In this document: piece after piece, positions 1 to 6,514 of the stretch
How the letters are laid out: each line of letters starts with the position of its first letter
Numbering within the stretch: position 1 is the stretch's first letter
Assembly (NCBI GenBank): GCA_010671965.1
Contig: JAAHIC010000194.1
Location: forward strand, 1-7,656
Source of the DNA: Leptolyngbya sp. SIO4C5
GTDB lineage: Bacteria > Cyanobacteriota > Cyanobacteriia > Phormidesmidales > Phormidesmidaceae
Direction: 5' to 3'
DNA length: 7,656 bases
Position numbers and translations under genes: made by a program
The notes under the pieces: model-generated
What the model saw: the letters and a program-made list of their open reading frames with translations, nothing else
Database searches by the model: none
Told to the model about the DNA's origin: nothing

Positions 1-179
1 CTCTATAGATACAGACATCAACCGGATAAAAGCGCAAATTTATTAAACCTAGGGCTGAATTTCTAGAACATGCCCAAAACTAATGACAAAATCACGTTGC
101 GCCAACCGCTGATTCAGCCATGAGCTGCTGAGCAACAGTTGGAAGCGTGTAATTTTGTGTAACGATAGCTATGGTATGA

Positions 180-208
180 CTAACATCCCTAAACATTAGC
201 GATGTTAG
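180..208. repeat. Imperfect inverted repeat (hairpin or operator dyad) upstream of lpdA
   Basis: The arms CTAACATC (180-187) and GATGTTAG (201-208) are perfect reverse complements. Inside them, after one C-C mismatch (188/200), CTAA (189-192) pairs with TTAG (196-199) around a three-base ACA loop. Twelve of 13 opposed positions therefore pair. It lies 40 nt upstream of the preferred lpdA start. No T-run follows, so it does not look like an intrinsic terminator. It could be a 5' UTR stem-loop or a dyad operator; the dyad is plain in the sequence, its function is not known. Confidence 0.6.
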
Positions 209-237
209 CAATTGCCTAAATTGGCCTATTTGGATGC

Positions 238-242
238 AGGAG
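238..242 (+). promoter_or_regulatory. Ribosome binding site that decides the lpdA start
   Basis: AGGAG lies 6 nt upstream of the GTG at 249. The upstream in-frame ATG at 234 sits immediately before this motif and has no Shine-Dalgarno sequence of its own. This favours GTG 249 as the start. Confidence 0.6.
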
Positions 243-248
243 AGGGAC

Positions 249-1682
249 GTGAGTCAGGCGTTCGATTACGACTTAGTGATTATTGGGGCTGGCGTGGGTG
301 GACACGGTGCCGCGCTGCATGCTGTTAAGTGTGGTCTTAAGACCGCCATTATCGAAGCAGCAGACATGGGCGGTACCTGCGTTAATCGCGGCTGCATTCC
401 TTCTAAGGCGCTGCTAGCAGCCTCCGGCAGAGTGAGAGAGCTGCGGGATGCTCACCATCTCAAATCGCTGGGCATTCAGGTGGGAGACGTCTCGTTTGAG
501 CGACAGGCGATCGCGGATCATGCCAAGGATCTGGTTAGCAAGATTCAAGGCGATATGGGCAACAGCCTCACCCGGTTGGGCGTAGATATCATTCAGGGCT
601 GGGGCAAGCTGGCAGGGGAGCAAAAGGTCGTAGTTGAGACGTCATCCGGCAGTCAGGTTCTCACCGCCAAAGACATTTTGCTCTCAAGTGGCTCTGTGCC
701 CTTTGTGCCGCCCGGAATTGAGCTGGATGGCAAAACTGTTTTTACCAGCGACGAAGCCCTCAAGTTAGACTGGCTGCCCCAGTGGATTGCCATCATCGGC
801 AGCGGCTACATTGGGCTAGAGTTTTCCGATATTTATACGGCACTGGGATCGGAAGTGACTATGATTGAGGCACTCGATCGCCTGATGCCAACGTTTGATC
901 CCGATATTGCCAAAATCGCCCAGCGGGTGCTGATTAATCCCCGTGATATTGAAACCAAGGTGGGCCTGATTGCTAAGACGGTCAAGCCGGGTTCGCCAGT
1001 GGTGATTGAGCTGGCAGATCCTAAAACTAAAGAAGTCAAAGAAGTTTTAGAAGTTGATGCTTGTTTAGTGGCAACTGGCCGTATCCCGGCCACTAAGAAT
1101 TTAGGGTTTGAGAGCATTGGTGTAGAGCTTGATCGGCGCGGCTTCATTCCCACAAACGAGCATTTAGCTGTCCTCCGGGATGGTGAGCCGGTACCGCACC
1201 TCTGGGCCATTGGTGATGCGATGGGCAAAATGATGCTGGCTCATGCCGCTTCCGCTCAGGGGGTTATCGCGGTGGAAAATATTTGCGATCGCCCGCGTCA
1301 GGTCAACTATCGCAGTATTCCAGCCGCTGCCTTTACCCATCCGGAGGTTAGCTTTGTGGGGCTAACTGAGCCAGCCGCTAAAGAACTGGCCGAGCAGGAA
1401 GGCTTTCAGGTAGATGCGGTGCGCACCTATTTCAAGGGCAACTCCAAGGCCCTAGCGGAGGGAGAAGTTGAGGGATTGGCTAAAGTAATCTATCGCAAAG
1501 ACACGGGTGAGGTTTTGGGGGCGCACATTATTGGGCTGCACGCCTCTGACCTAATTCAGGAAGCGGCCAATGCGATCGCCCAGAAGATATCGGTAGAAGA
1601 TCTCTCCTTTATGGTTCATACCCATCCCACCCTCTCAGAGGTGCTTGACGAAGCTTTCAAGCGGGCTGAGGTTGTCCACTAG
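249..1682 (+). CDS. lpdA: Dihydrolipoamide dehydrogenase (E3 / L-protein)
   Basis: FAD enzyme that reoxidises dihydrolipoyl groups with NAD+. It is the E3 subunit of the pyruvate dehydrogenase complex, and in cyanobacteria typically also the L-protein of glycine cleavage. Numbered from GTG 249 (477 aa, usual family length), it has the N-terminal FAD motif GAGVGG (13-18), the redox disulfide [13 protein letters not shown] (Cys44, Cys49), the NAD-binding GSGYIG (184-189), the second FAD contact AIGDA (320-324), and the C-terminal interface motif HTHPTLSE with the catalytic His459-Glu464 pair. An in-frame ATG at 234 would add five residues, but AGGAG (238-242) is correctly placed for GTG 249, and the resulting MSQ-x-FDYD start matches my recollection of cyanobacterial homologues. 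A dyad at 180-208 lies upstream. trpC follows 102 nt later with no obvious terminator between. Family assignment is very secure; only the start is open. Confidence 0.96.
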   Translation: MSQAFDYDLVIIGAGVGGHGAALHAVKCGLKTAIIEAADMGGTCVNRGCIPSKALLAASGRVRELRDAHHLKSLGIQVGDVSFERQAIADHAKDLVSKIQGDMGNSLTRLGVDIIQGWGKLAGEQKVVVETSSGSQVLTAKDILLSSGSVPFVPPGIELDGKTVFTSDEALKLDWLPQWIAIIGSGYIGLEFSDIYTALGSEVTMIEALDRLMPTFDPDIAKIAQRVLINPRDIETKVGLIAKTVKPGSPVVIELADPKTKEVKEVLEVDACLVATGRIPATKNLGFESIGVELDRRGFIPTNEHLAVLRDGEPVPHLWAIGDAMGKMMLAHAASAQGVIAVENICDRPRQVNYRSIPAAAFTHPEVSFVGLTEPAAKELAEQEGFQVDAVRTYFKGNSKALAEGEVEGLAKVIYRKDTGEVLGAHIIGLHASDLIQEAANAIAQKISVEDLSFMVHTHPTLSEVLDEAFKRAEVVH

Positions 1683-1784
1683 AGGCGCTGAAAGGTTTTA
1701 CCGCGAGTACTGGTCTAGCTGATTCATGCTTAGTCAGATGTAGTTGGCTACAAGCCTGCCCCTATTGCTACTGAGTTTGCGCTT

Positions 1785-2666
1785 ATGAAGATTCGTCGCC
1801 GCCCCCCCAACCCATCCGTTAAAGTGCAGGAGCTGAGCTATCAGGTGCGGATTCCTGGCTCAGAACCGCGCAACATCCTGGAGAAAATTGTCTGGCACAA
1901 AGAAGCTGAAGTTGCTCAGATGCGGGAACAGCTCTCTTTGGCTGAGCTGCAGCGGCGGGTGCTGACAACTGAGTCGCCTCGCAGCTTTATTGAGGCGCTG
2001 CGGCAGGGAAAAACTCAGCCAGCGCTAATTGCAGAAGTAAAAAAAGCTTCACCCAGTAAAGGCATCATTCGCGCTGATTTTGACCCAGTGGCGATCGCCG
2101 AAGCCTATGTGGCTGGGGGGGCCACTTGTCTGTCTGTCCTAACCGACAAAGAGTTTTTTCAAGGAGATTTTACCTATCTTTCGGCGGTGCGGGCCGCCGT
2201 AGACGTGCCGCTGCTGTGTAAGGATTTCCTGATTTATCCCTATCAGATTTATCTGGCGCGGGTGAGTGGTGCCGATGCCGTGTTGCTGATTGCGGCGGTG
2301 CTCTCTGATGAAGATTTGAGCTACTTTATTCGGATTGCCAAAGCTTTAGGAATGGGGGCTTTAGTCGAAGTACACACCTTAGAAGAACTAGACCGGGTGC
2401 TGGCAATTGATGGCGTGCAGCTGATTGGCATTAACAACCGAAATTTAGAGAACTTTACGACAGATCTAGCCACAACTGAAACCATAATTGGCCAGCGGCG
2501 GGATATCCTGCAGTCTCGTGATGTGTTAGTTGTAAGCGAATCAGGCTTGTTTACACCAGCCGATATTCAAGTTGTGCAAAAAGCGGGGGCGCAGGCGGTG
2601 CTGATTGGGGAATCCTTGATGCGGCAGCCCGATCCGACCGAGGCGATCGCTGCGCTGTTTACTTAA
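1785..2666 (+). CDS. trpC: Indole-3-glycerol-phosphate synthase
   Basis: Cytosolic TIM-barrel enzyme that closes the indole ring: CdRP to indole-3-glycerol phosphate, CO2 and water, in tryptophan synthesis. The IGPS signature [13 protein letters not shown] spans residues 81-93. By family comparison the catalytic residues are Glu84, Lys86, Lys146 (in CKDF) and Glu195 (in LVEVHT). INNRNL (216-221), SESG (251-254) and the phosphate-binding IGES (274-277) complete the barrel. At 293 aa it is longer than the usual 255-265 aa. The excess is an N-terminal arm of about 30 residues, rich in Arg and Pro, before the first conserved helix (from about residue 31). I recall this arm from other cyanobacterial TrpC proteins, which supports ATG 1785, although no clear ribosome binding site is visible. 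It stands apart from other trp genes, as is common in cyanobacteria. The DUF5340-like gene starts 18 nt after its stop. Confidence 0.95.
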   Translation: MKIRRRPPNPSVKVQELSYQVRIPGSEPRNILEKIVWHKEAEVAQMREQLSLAELQRRVLTTESPRSFIEALRQGKTQPALIAEVKKASPSKGIIRADFDPVAIAEAYVAGGATCLSVLTDKEFFQGDFTYLSAVRAAVDVPLLCKDFLIYPYQIYLARVSGADAVLLIAAVLSDEDLSYFIRIAKALGMGALVEVHTLEELDRVLAIDGVQLIGINNRNLENFTTDLATTETIIGQRRDILQSRDVLVVSESGLFTPADIQVVQKAGAQAVLIGESLMRQPDPTEAIAALFT

Positions 2667-2684
2667 ACTATCTGCCCCCGCCCT

Positions 2685-2954
2685 ATGGAGCCTATGGATC
2701 GGCCAATTCCGCTGCCTTCCCACATTCATTACGAACTTTTGCTGCAGCTTTTGGAGCGACAGACTTTGTTTTCGCTGCAGCAGCGCTCCTCCCAGCAGCA
2801 GCAGATTCAAGAGCTGATCTTCACGCTGCGTAAGGCTCTGTCCCAGCAAAAACAGCTAGAGGAAAGCTGTCGCAGCTCCGGTATTGCTGTTGAGTATCAC
2901 TGGTCGCTCAATGACGCGACAGCGCCCAGTGCGCCGCACACCGACGAGTATTGA
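2685..2954 (+). CDS. Small conserved cyanobacterial protein, DUF5340-like
   Basis: An 89-residue soluble protein of unknown function. The core, roughly residues 8-75, runs PIPLPSHIHYELLLQLLERQ, then a Gln/Ser-rich helical stretch (about 32-42), then helix LIFTLRKALSQQKQLEES and the motif GIAVEYHWSLN (65-75). I recognise this as the cyanobacterial DUF5340 family, from memory rather than a search. It is predicted almost wholly alpha-helical and coiled-coil-like, with no signal peptide, membrane segment or metal motif. The last 14 residues (about 76-89) look disordered. It begins 18 nt after trpC with no room for a separate promoter, so it is probably co-transcribed. ATG 2685 is chosen because the MEP start resembles family members; ATG 2694 is an alternative, and neither has a good ribosome binding site. 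Its stop is 4 nt from the convergent thyX stop. Confidence 0.85.
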   Translation: MEPMDRPIPLPSHIHYELLLQLLERQTLFSLQQRSSQQQQIQELIFTLRKALSQQKQLEESCRSSGIAVEYHWSLNDATAPSAPHTDEY

Positions 2955-2958
2955 GGCA

Positions 2959-3681
2959 TTAGGGGGCTAACCGCGCTTTTTTCAGTCGGTTGTCTTCATA
3001 CCACTGGGCGATCGCAGGTACCCACGCTTGAAAGTGCGGCCAAATGTATTCGCACAGTTTTTGGGCCTCCAGTTGGGCATCTGCTTTCCAACGCAAGTCT
3101 AGCAAATGCATCAGCGATCGCACGTTGGCTGACATTACCCAGTGCTGCCGCACATCGAACGGAATCAGTCCGCGGGCGTGTTCTTCCGAAAAGCCTTGTT
3201 CAATCCGCTGCTGATAGCGACGGCAGGCTTCCAGGCACCAGTCAAGATCCTGCTGACGCTGTTCGGCAGTATACTCATAGCGCTTGCCCTGGCGATCGCT
3301 ATAAAAACCTACAGGTCGCAAATAAAAAACGTCATCCACTTCGCGATCGCCTGAAATCACTTCTAAGATACGGCTTCCTGTATAGCGAAATGACTGCACA
3401 TCGAAACTGACGCCCACACGATGAGTGCGGATTTGCTGCATGGTGGAGTGGGGAAACCAGCCACAGTTAAGGACAATTTGTGGATGTTCTAGAGGGCCAT
3501 AGTGGCCACGACCGCCTTTGAGCAGATTGCGGATAACCAGTTCGCCAGCCTTAGCTTCATCAGGAAAGCGATCGCGCTCATCAGCGACAAATCCTTCGGC
3601 GTAATCTTGGTGCATCGCCGCATAGATTGCCTGCTGCGGCTGGGGCGTTTGGGCAATGACTTCGACGCGAAAGCGATCCAT
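2959..3681 (-). CDS. thyX: Flavin-dependent thymidylate synthase ThyX (variant signature)
   Basis: Makes dTMP from dUMP with methylenetetrahydrofolate, FAD and NADPH, independently of ThyA; the active form of the family is a tetramer. At 240 aa the length is normal. Recognisable parts are GHYGPLEH (59-66, the His-x-x-x-x-x-Glu-His block), the signature region RTHRVGVSFDVQSFRY (85-100), and the C-terminal block ARGLIPFDVRQHWVMSANVRSL (169-190), which carries the family's substrate-binding Arg and the NxRSL motif. The signature departs from the textbook RHRxxSxNxxSxR: the first Arg is displaced, one residue is added between HR and the first Ser, and Asn becomes Asp. I recall this form from other cyanobacterial ThyX proteins, so it is probably functional. 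ATG 3681 lacks a clear ribosome binding site. The upstream membrane-protein gene ends 89 nt before it on the same strand. Five HIP1 octamers lie inside this one gene. Confidence 0.93.
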   Translation of the reverse strand: MDRFRVEVIAQTPQPQQAIYAAMHQDYAEGFVADERDRFPDEAKAGELVIRNLLKGGRGHYGPLEHPQIVLNCGWFPHSTMQQIRTHRVGVSFDVQSFRYTGSRILEVISGDREVDDVFYLRPVGFYSDRQGKRYEYTAEQRQQDLDWCLEACRRYQQRIEQGFSEEHARGLIPFDVRQHWVMSANVRSLMHLLDLRWKADAQLEAQKLCEYIWPHFQAWVPAIAQWYEDNRLKKARLAP

Positions 3682-3770
3682 AGTGACGGGTACTCAATAG
3701 CCAACAGGACTTTTTAGCATACGCCCTGATGTTGCTATCCAGTTATCTTTTTAGGCTTTCTTCGGAGACG

Positions 3771-4595
3771 CTAGTGAATGGATTCAACGTACTCTACCTG
3801 AGAGCGGCGCAGCGGCGATCGCTGCTCAACTGCCTTGATAGGAGCTTCTAGCTGGAGCGGTGGTGCTCCCTTGCCTAGCTGCGGCGGTTGGACGGCAAGG
3901 GATCGCAGTCCCTGCCGTAGGGCATTGCGGACAATGGGATCGCTTTCCTGAACCAGCAGCACCCGAAAGCAGTCCGTGATTTGCGATCGCACCGAGAGTG
4001 TATAAAACGCTGCTGCTGGAGCTTGCTCAACCCAGTGCAGCAGTTGTTGAATAGCGACTAAACGCTGCAGGGGATCGGGTTGGGTAAGCTGGCCTAAAAG
4101 CTGATGCGGATCGCTGCCTTTGTCTGAGTCACCTGCTTTGAACTGCCAAAGCAGTAAAGCCAGCGTAGCGATACTTAGGGCCGTCGGGGTTAGCAGTCCT
4201 AAGGCGAGCCAAGGATTGTCTACGGTGGCCCAAAGGGATAGCACGCCGTAAGTGCCAAGGGTAGCAGTGAACCCACCTGCCCCCGCTAGAACCGCAGGCT
4301 GTTTCATCTGCTGCCAGAGATTTTCACCAATCTCCGCTATCAGTTGCCGGTGAGCGTCATCAGCGAGCCAGTAAGCTAAGCGCACAGACCCCGCGCCTAC
4401 TGACATCGCCAACAGCAGTCGCCAGTTAAATGTGGCTACGACAAATCCGGTCAGCCCAATTAGCCAAAGCGTCTGTGCAGAGAGTACGTTCGCTTGGACT
4501 GAGCGGGATTGCCTTTGTTTCAGATTGCGGGCCAGCTTTTCAGCCGTCATTTCCGCTAACGTAAGCATCTCCTGCCAGGAGGATTCTAGTGCCAC
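3771..4595 (-). CDS. Conserved membrane protein with possible HEAT/ARM-like C-terminal domain, function unknown
   Basis: I cannot name a function for this 274-residue protein. Residues 1-38 form a charged, amphipathic N-terminal helix region with a basic patch (KQRQSRS). Hydrophobic segments at about 41-56, 58-77, 101-122 and 128-152 suggest four membrane helices in two hairpins, separated by a polar stretch (79-99, ADDAHRQLIAEIGENL). Residues 163-235 are paired amphipathic helices; DPLQRLVAIQQLLHWV and DPIVRNALRQGLRSL look like HEAT/armadillo-type repeats. The last 40 residues are Pro-rich and probably disordered. Start is GTG 4595, supported by AGGAG at 4601-4605. It follows the FAD oxidase gene by 82 nt and precedes thyX by 89 nt, all on the same strand; whether they share a transcript is unclear. 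The topology is inferred by eye, and the HEAT assignment is tentative. Confidence 0.8.
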   Translation of the reverse strand: MALESSWQEMLTLAEMTAEKLARNLKQRQSRSVQANVLSAQTLWLIGLTGFVVATFNWRLLLAMSVGAGSVRLAYWLADDAHRQLIAEIGENLWQQMKQPAVLAGAGGFTATLGTYGVLSLWATVDNPWLALGLLTPTALSIATLALLLWQFKAGDSDKGSDPHQLLGQLTQPDPLQRLVAIQQLLHWVEQAPAAAFYTLSVRSQITDCFRVLLVQESDPIVRNALRQGLRSLAVQPPQLGKGAPPLQLEAPIKAVEQRSPLRRSQVEYVESIH

Positions 4596-4600
4596 CTTAA

Positions 4601-4605
4601 CTCCT
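4601..4605 (-). promoter_or_regulatory. Ribosome binding site fixing a GTG start
   Basis: On the - strand AGGAG lies 5 nt before GTG 4595 (AGGAGTTAAGGTG). It supports the non-ATG start of the membrane-protein gene, which has no better upstream candidate. Confidence 0.6.
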
Positions 4606-4677
4606 AGATCGGTCTGTTTCTCTAGTCTATGGCATGTTGTCCGTTCTGGAATCGCAGCGTCTAGGTTTGGCGCGGTT

Positions 4678-5763
4678 CTATGCGGTAATGAGCTTCTTTA
4701 CCTGCTGGGCCGTGGCCGGAGCCAGTAAAACCCCGTTGCGGTAATGGCCTGTAGCTAAGATGACGTTTGGGTTGCTCGCTAGCTGTTCAATCACGGGTGC
4801 CGGGCGACCCTGGGGCCGGGGTCGCAGTCCCGACCAGGTTTGTAAGATTTTGCCGCTCGCTAGCGCCGGGCAGTAGGCGATCGCCCCTTGAATGACTGCC
4901 TCTAGTCGCTCTGTCTGAGGTTCCAGGGTTTCTAGTGGCGTCTCTGGCGGAAATTCCACCGTCGCGCCAATCCAGTACTGATTTTGACCCAGCGGCACTA
5001 AGTGGATATCGTTGCCGTTGATTACGGGCTGAAAGTCAGCGTTACCTAGCGGTGTTTCTAGCTGTAGGCGAATGGCTTGCCCCAAGACTGGGATCAGCGA
5101 AATGGTCCGATCCGCCAAGGCTTCAGATCCCAGTCCGGCTGAAACAATGACCCAGTCAGCCGCGATCGCCCCCACGTCGGTCTGCACCTGGGAGGCATGA
5201 TCCCCGGCTGCAGAGACAATTGCCTGTACTGCACAGTCAAACTGAAAATTGACGCCGTTGAGCTGAGCTGCCTGCACGAGGGCCAAAGTTAGGGCGGTGG
5301 GATCGACCTGGCGATCGCGAGGAGAATAGATAGCGGCCTCAACTGACTCAACATTGAGAGCGGGACAGTGAGTTTGCAGCGCTGACGGCGACCAAATTTC
5401 TAAGGGCCAGCCTTGGGCCTGGCGGGTCTGCTGTAGCTGTTGCCATTTGGGAATTTTAGCGTGATCAAAGCAGAGGCTGAGCAGGCCCTGACGGTTAAAG
5501 GGGATCGTTTTGCCAGTAAGATTTTCTAGCTCAGGGATGAGGCTTTCGTAGCGCCGCAGGCTGGCTTCTCTCAGCTGCCAGGTGCGCCCCTTGACTTTAT
5601 GGCTGATGATGCCCATCAGCACTCCCAAGGCCGCGCCAGTAGCTCCCTGGGCTGGAGGCTGGCGATCGCAGACCCAAACCTCTAGCTGCGGCAGTTGGCT
5701 CAGCTCGTAGGCCAGGGTGGCCCCAACCACGCCACAGCCAATCACAACGACCCGTTCTTTCAC
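4678..5763 (-). CDS. FAD-dependent amino-acid/glycine oxidase-like oxidoreductase (DAO family, ThiO-like)
   Basis: A 361-residue member of the D-amino-acid oxidase/glycine oxidase fold, expected to oxidise a small amine or amino acid to the imine with FAD. The N-terminal Rossmann motif VVVIGCGVVGATLAYEL (5-21) is intact, followed by GATGAALGVLMG (40-51), VDPTALTLAL (153-162) and VSAGLGSE (207-214). The C-terminus has GLRPRP (312-317) and ATGHYRNGVLLAPATA (337-352). The latter is typical of glycine oxidase ThiO, whose substrate-carboxylate-binding arginines correspond to Arg314 and Arg342. In thiamine synthesis ThiO supplies dehydroglycine, and some cyanobacteria carry it fused to ThiG. No thi gene is present here, so a thiamine role is only a possibility. 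Start is GTG 5763, overlapping the psbQ stop as GTGA with no ribosome binding site of its own, which implies translational coupling to psbQ. No signal peptide, so probably cytosolic. Confidence 0.88.
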   Translation of the reverse strand: MKERVVVIGCGVVGATLAYELSQLPQLEVWVCDRQPPAQGATGAALGVLMGIISHKVKGRTWQLREASLRRYESLIPELENLTGKTIPFNRQGLLSLCFDHAKIPKWQQLQQTRQAQGWPLEIWSPSALQTHCPALNVESVEAAIYSPRDRQVDPTALTLALVQAAQLNGVNFQFDCAVQAIVSAAGDHASQVQTDVGAIAADWVIVSAGLGSEALADRTISLIPVLGQAIRLQLETPLGNADFQPVINGNDIHLVPLGQNQYWIGATVEFPPETPLETLEPQTERLEAVIQGAIAYCPALASGKILQTWSGLRPRPQGRPAPVIEQLASNPNVILATGHYRNGVLLAPATAQQVKKLITA

Positions 5764-6212
5764 AGGCGCTCGGCCTGGGGCACCAGTTCCAAAAAGGCGT
5801 CAAAATCTTCTATAGCTTGCTGATATTGGCGCTTAGCAACTGAAATGTTGCGGGCTACGGCGGCCTCATCAATGGCGACTAGATGGTTATACAGGTCTTT
5901 GGCCAACTCATTGGCCTTGGCTTGATCCTGGGGCAGAAGCTGACGAGCCAGCCGATTCATGCGCGCTCGCAATTCTCCTAAAGGCCCATGCACGAAAGTC
6001 TGTACGTTGATCCAGTCTTGATCTTGAATGTAGGCTTTCAGTTCGGGGATGCGCTCTCTTAGGGCTACGACGCGAGGACTGTAAGCTTGAATTTGCTCGA
6101 TCTGAGTGGAGGTATAGGTGGGGGCAGCCACTTGCTGAGCAGAACTGCAGCTAATCGTTAGCACCGCGATCGCAGCGATAAGTAGACTAGTGAACGATCG
6201 ATACCATGTCAT
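5760..6212 (-). CDS. psbQ: Photosystem II lipoprotein PsbQ (CyanoQ)
   Basis: Extrinsic lumenal subunit of photosystem II that helps stabilise the oxygen-evolving side. From ATG 6212 the product is 150 aa. Residues 1-21 are a lipoprotein signal peptide (Arg5, hydrophobic core, then LTIS) ahead of the lipidated Cys22, so the mature protein has about 129 residues and should be membrane-anchored in the lumen. The mature part fits the PsbQ four-helix bundle: DQDWINVQTFVHGPLGELR (64-82), LLPQDQAKA (92-100) and a last helix, RQYQQAIEDFDAFLELVPQ (128-146). This resembles Synechocystis PsbQ as I recall it, including Cys at position 22. The frame is open to ATG 6248 or 6245, adding 11-12 polar residues, but neither has a ribosome binding site while AGGAA precedes 6212. 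The oxidase gene overlaps the stop codon downstream. Family call is firm; start is likely. Confidence 0.93.
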   Translation of the reverse strand: MTWYRSFTSLLIAAIAVLTISCSSAQQVAAPTYTSTQIEQIQAYSPRVVALRERIPELKAYIQDQDWINVQTFVHGPLGELRARMNRLARQLLPQDQAKANELAKDLYNHLVAIDEAAVARNISVAKRQYQQAIEDFDAFLELVPQAERL

Positions 6213-6220
6213 AGGGTCTG

Positions 6221-6225
6221 TTCCT
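6221..6225 (-). promoter_or_regulatory. Ribosome binding site that decides the psbQ start
   Basis: On the - strand AGGAA sits 8 nt upstream of ATG 6212. It favours this start over ATG 6248/6245, which follow an A/T-rich stretch with no purine-rich site, and it gives a signal peptide of normal length. Confidence 0.5.
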
Positions 6226-6269
6226 GGTAATTTGCTGCTACTCATCATAAAAAAATGCCAAAGCCGAGT

Positions 6270-6298
6270 ATTCTCTCTTCTGACGGTTTTTAAGGCAA
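6270..6298 (-). promoter_or_regulatory. Possible psbQ promoter
   Basis: On the - strand TTGCCT (6298-6293, 4/6 match to TTGACA) and GAGAAT (6275-6270, 4/6 match to TATAAT) are separated by 17 nt. Transcription would begin near 6263, leaving a leader of about 50 nt before ATG 6212. The boxes are weak and found by eye only. Confidence 0.25.
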
Positions 6299-6514
6299 TA
6301 ATTTCTGATTTGCGGGGATAAACCCTGGAATTTCAAACCTTCAGCAGATACTAGATCATCTGCGTTGCCGTTTACTGCTGGCAGCCCGTCAAACTGTCGT
6401 AACTCGCAGCCAGTTAGACCTTGTCAGCTAGCCGATTATTTTAATTCGCTCAGCAGTCATGTTTCCTGAACCTCAGCCTTAGCCTAGCGTTAGAACCTAA
6501 CTTTTCTGTCAGCT

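Larger units (their letters stand above)
1..248 (+). other. Non-coding leader region upstream of lpdA
   Basis: No coding frame is convincing here. The stretch is more AT-rich than the genes and presumably carries the lpdA promoter, but no -35/-10 pair with correct spacing stands out. TATGGT at 170-175 is an isolated -10-like sequence just before the hairpin. No tRNA, terminator or HIP1 octamer was seen. Confidence 0.45.
6213..6514. other. Divergent regulatory spacer between psbQ and hppD
   Basis: About 300 bp with no convincing gene in either strand. It must hold the promoters of both psbQ and hppD. Besides the weak psbQ boxes it contains a perfect 6-bp dyad, GCAGAT/ATCTGC (6344-6363, 8-nt spacer), and a 9-position dyad with one mismatch, GTCAAACTG/CAGTTAGAC (6388-6419, 14-nt spacer). 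For hppD, a TTGTCA (6421-6426) precedes an AT-rich patch (6436-6446), but the spacing to a good -10 box is wrong, so no promoter is called. No HIP1 site lies here. Confidence 0.5.

Noticed and set aside
149..162. GTA-N8-TAA upstream of lpdA, one base from an NtcA site (GTA-N8-TAC)
   Set aside because: The last base does not fit and no TAN3T box lies about 22 nt downstream as NtcA-activated promoters require.
833..1228. 131-codon open frame antisense to lpdA
   Set aside because: It mirrors the conserved coding sequence of lpdA, has a Ser/Thr/Arg-rich composition typical of antisense frames, and shows no recognisable domain.
1683..1784. Terminator or promoter between lpdA and trpC
   Set aside because: Only 4-bp stems (such as GTAG-TTGG-CTAC) without a T-run, and no paired -35/-10 boxes that I would defend.
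1802..2121. Seven-C run (1802-1808) and seven-G run (2115-2121) in trpC as possible phase-variation tracts
   Set aside because: Both encode in-frame Pro or Gly residues in expected positions. Cyanobacterial housekeeping trpC has no reason to phase-vary, and the runs are short.
2763..2810. CAG/CTG-rich stretch in the DUF5340-like gene as a microsatellite repeat
   Set aside because: The copies are few and interrupted; it simply encodes a Gln/Ser-rich helix.
2977..2982. T6 run near the DUF5340/thyX junction as an intrinsic terminator
   Set aside because: No stable GC-rich stem ends just before it; only 5-6 bp pairings with long loops (for example 2969-2973 with 2987-2991) were found.
3142..3717. 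Open frames opposite or out of phase with thyX, including a short hydrophobic one at 3142-3354
   Set aside because: thyX explains the region fully, and these frames lack recognisable motifs and good starts. The hydrophobic stretch is a by-product of thyX codons read antisense.
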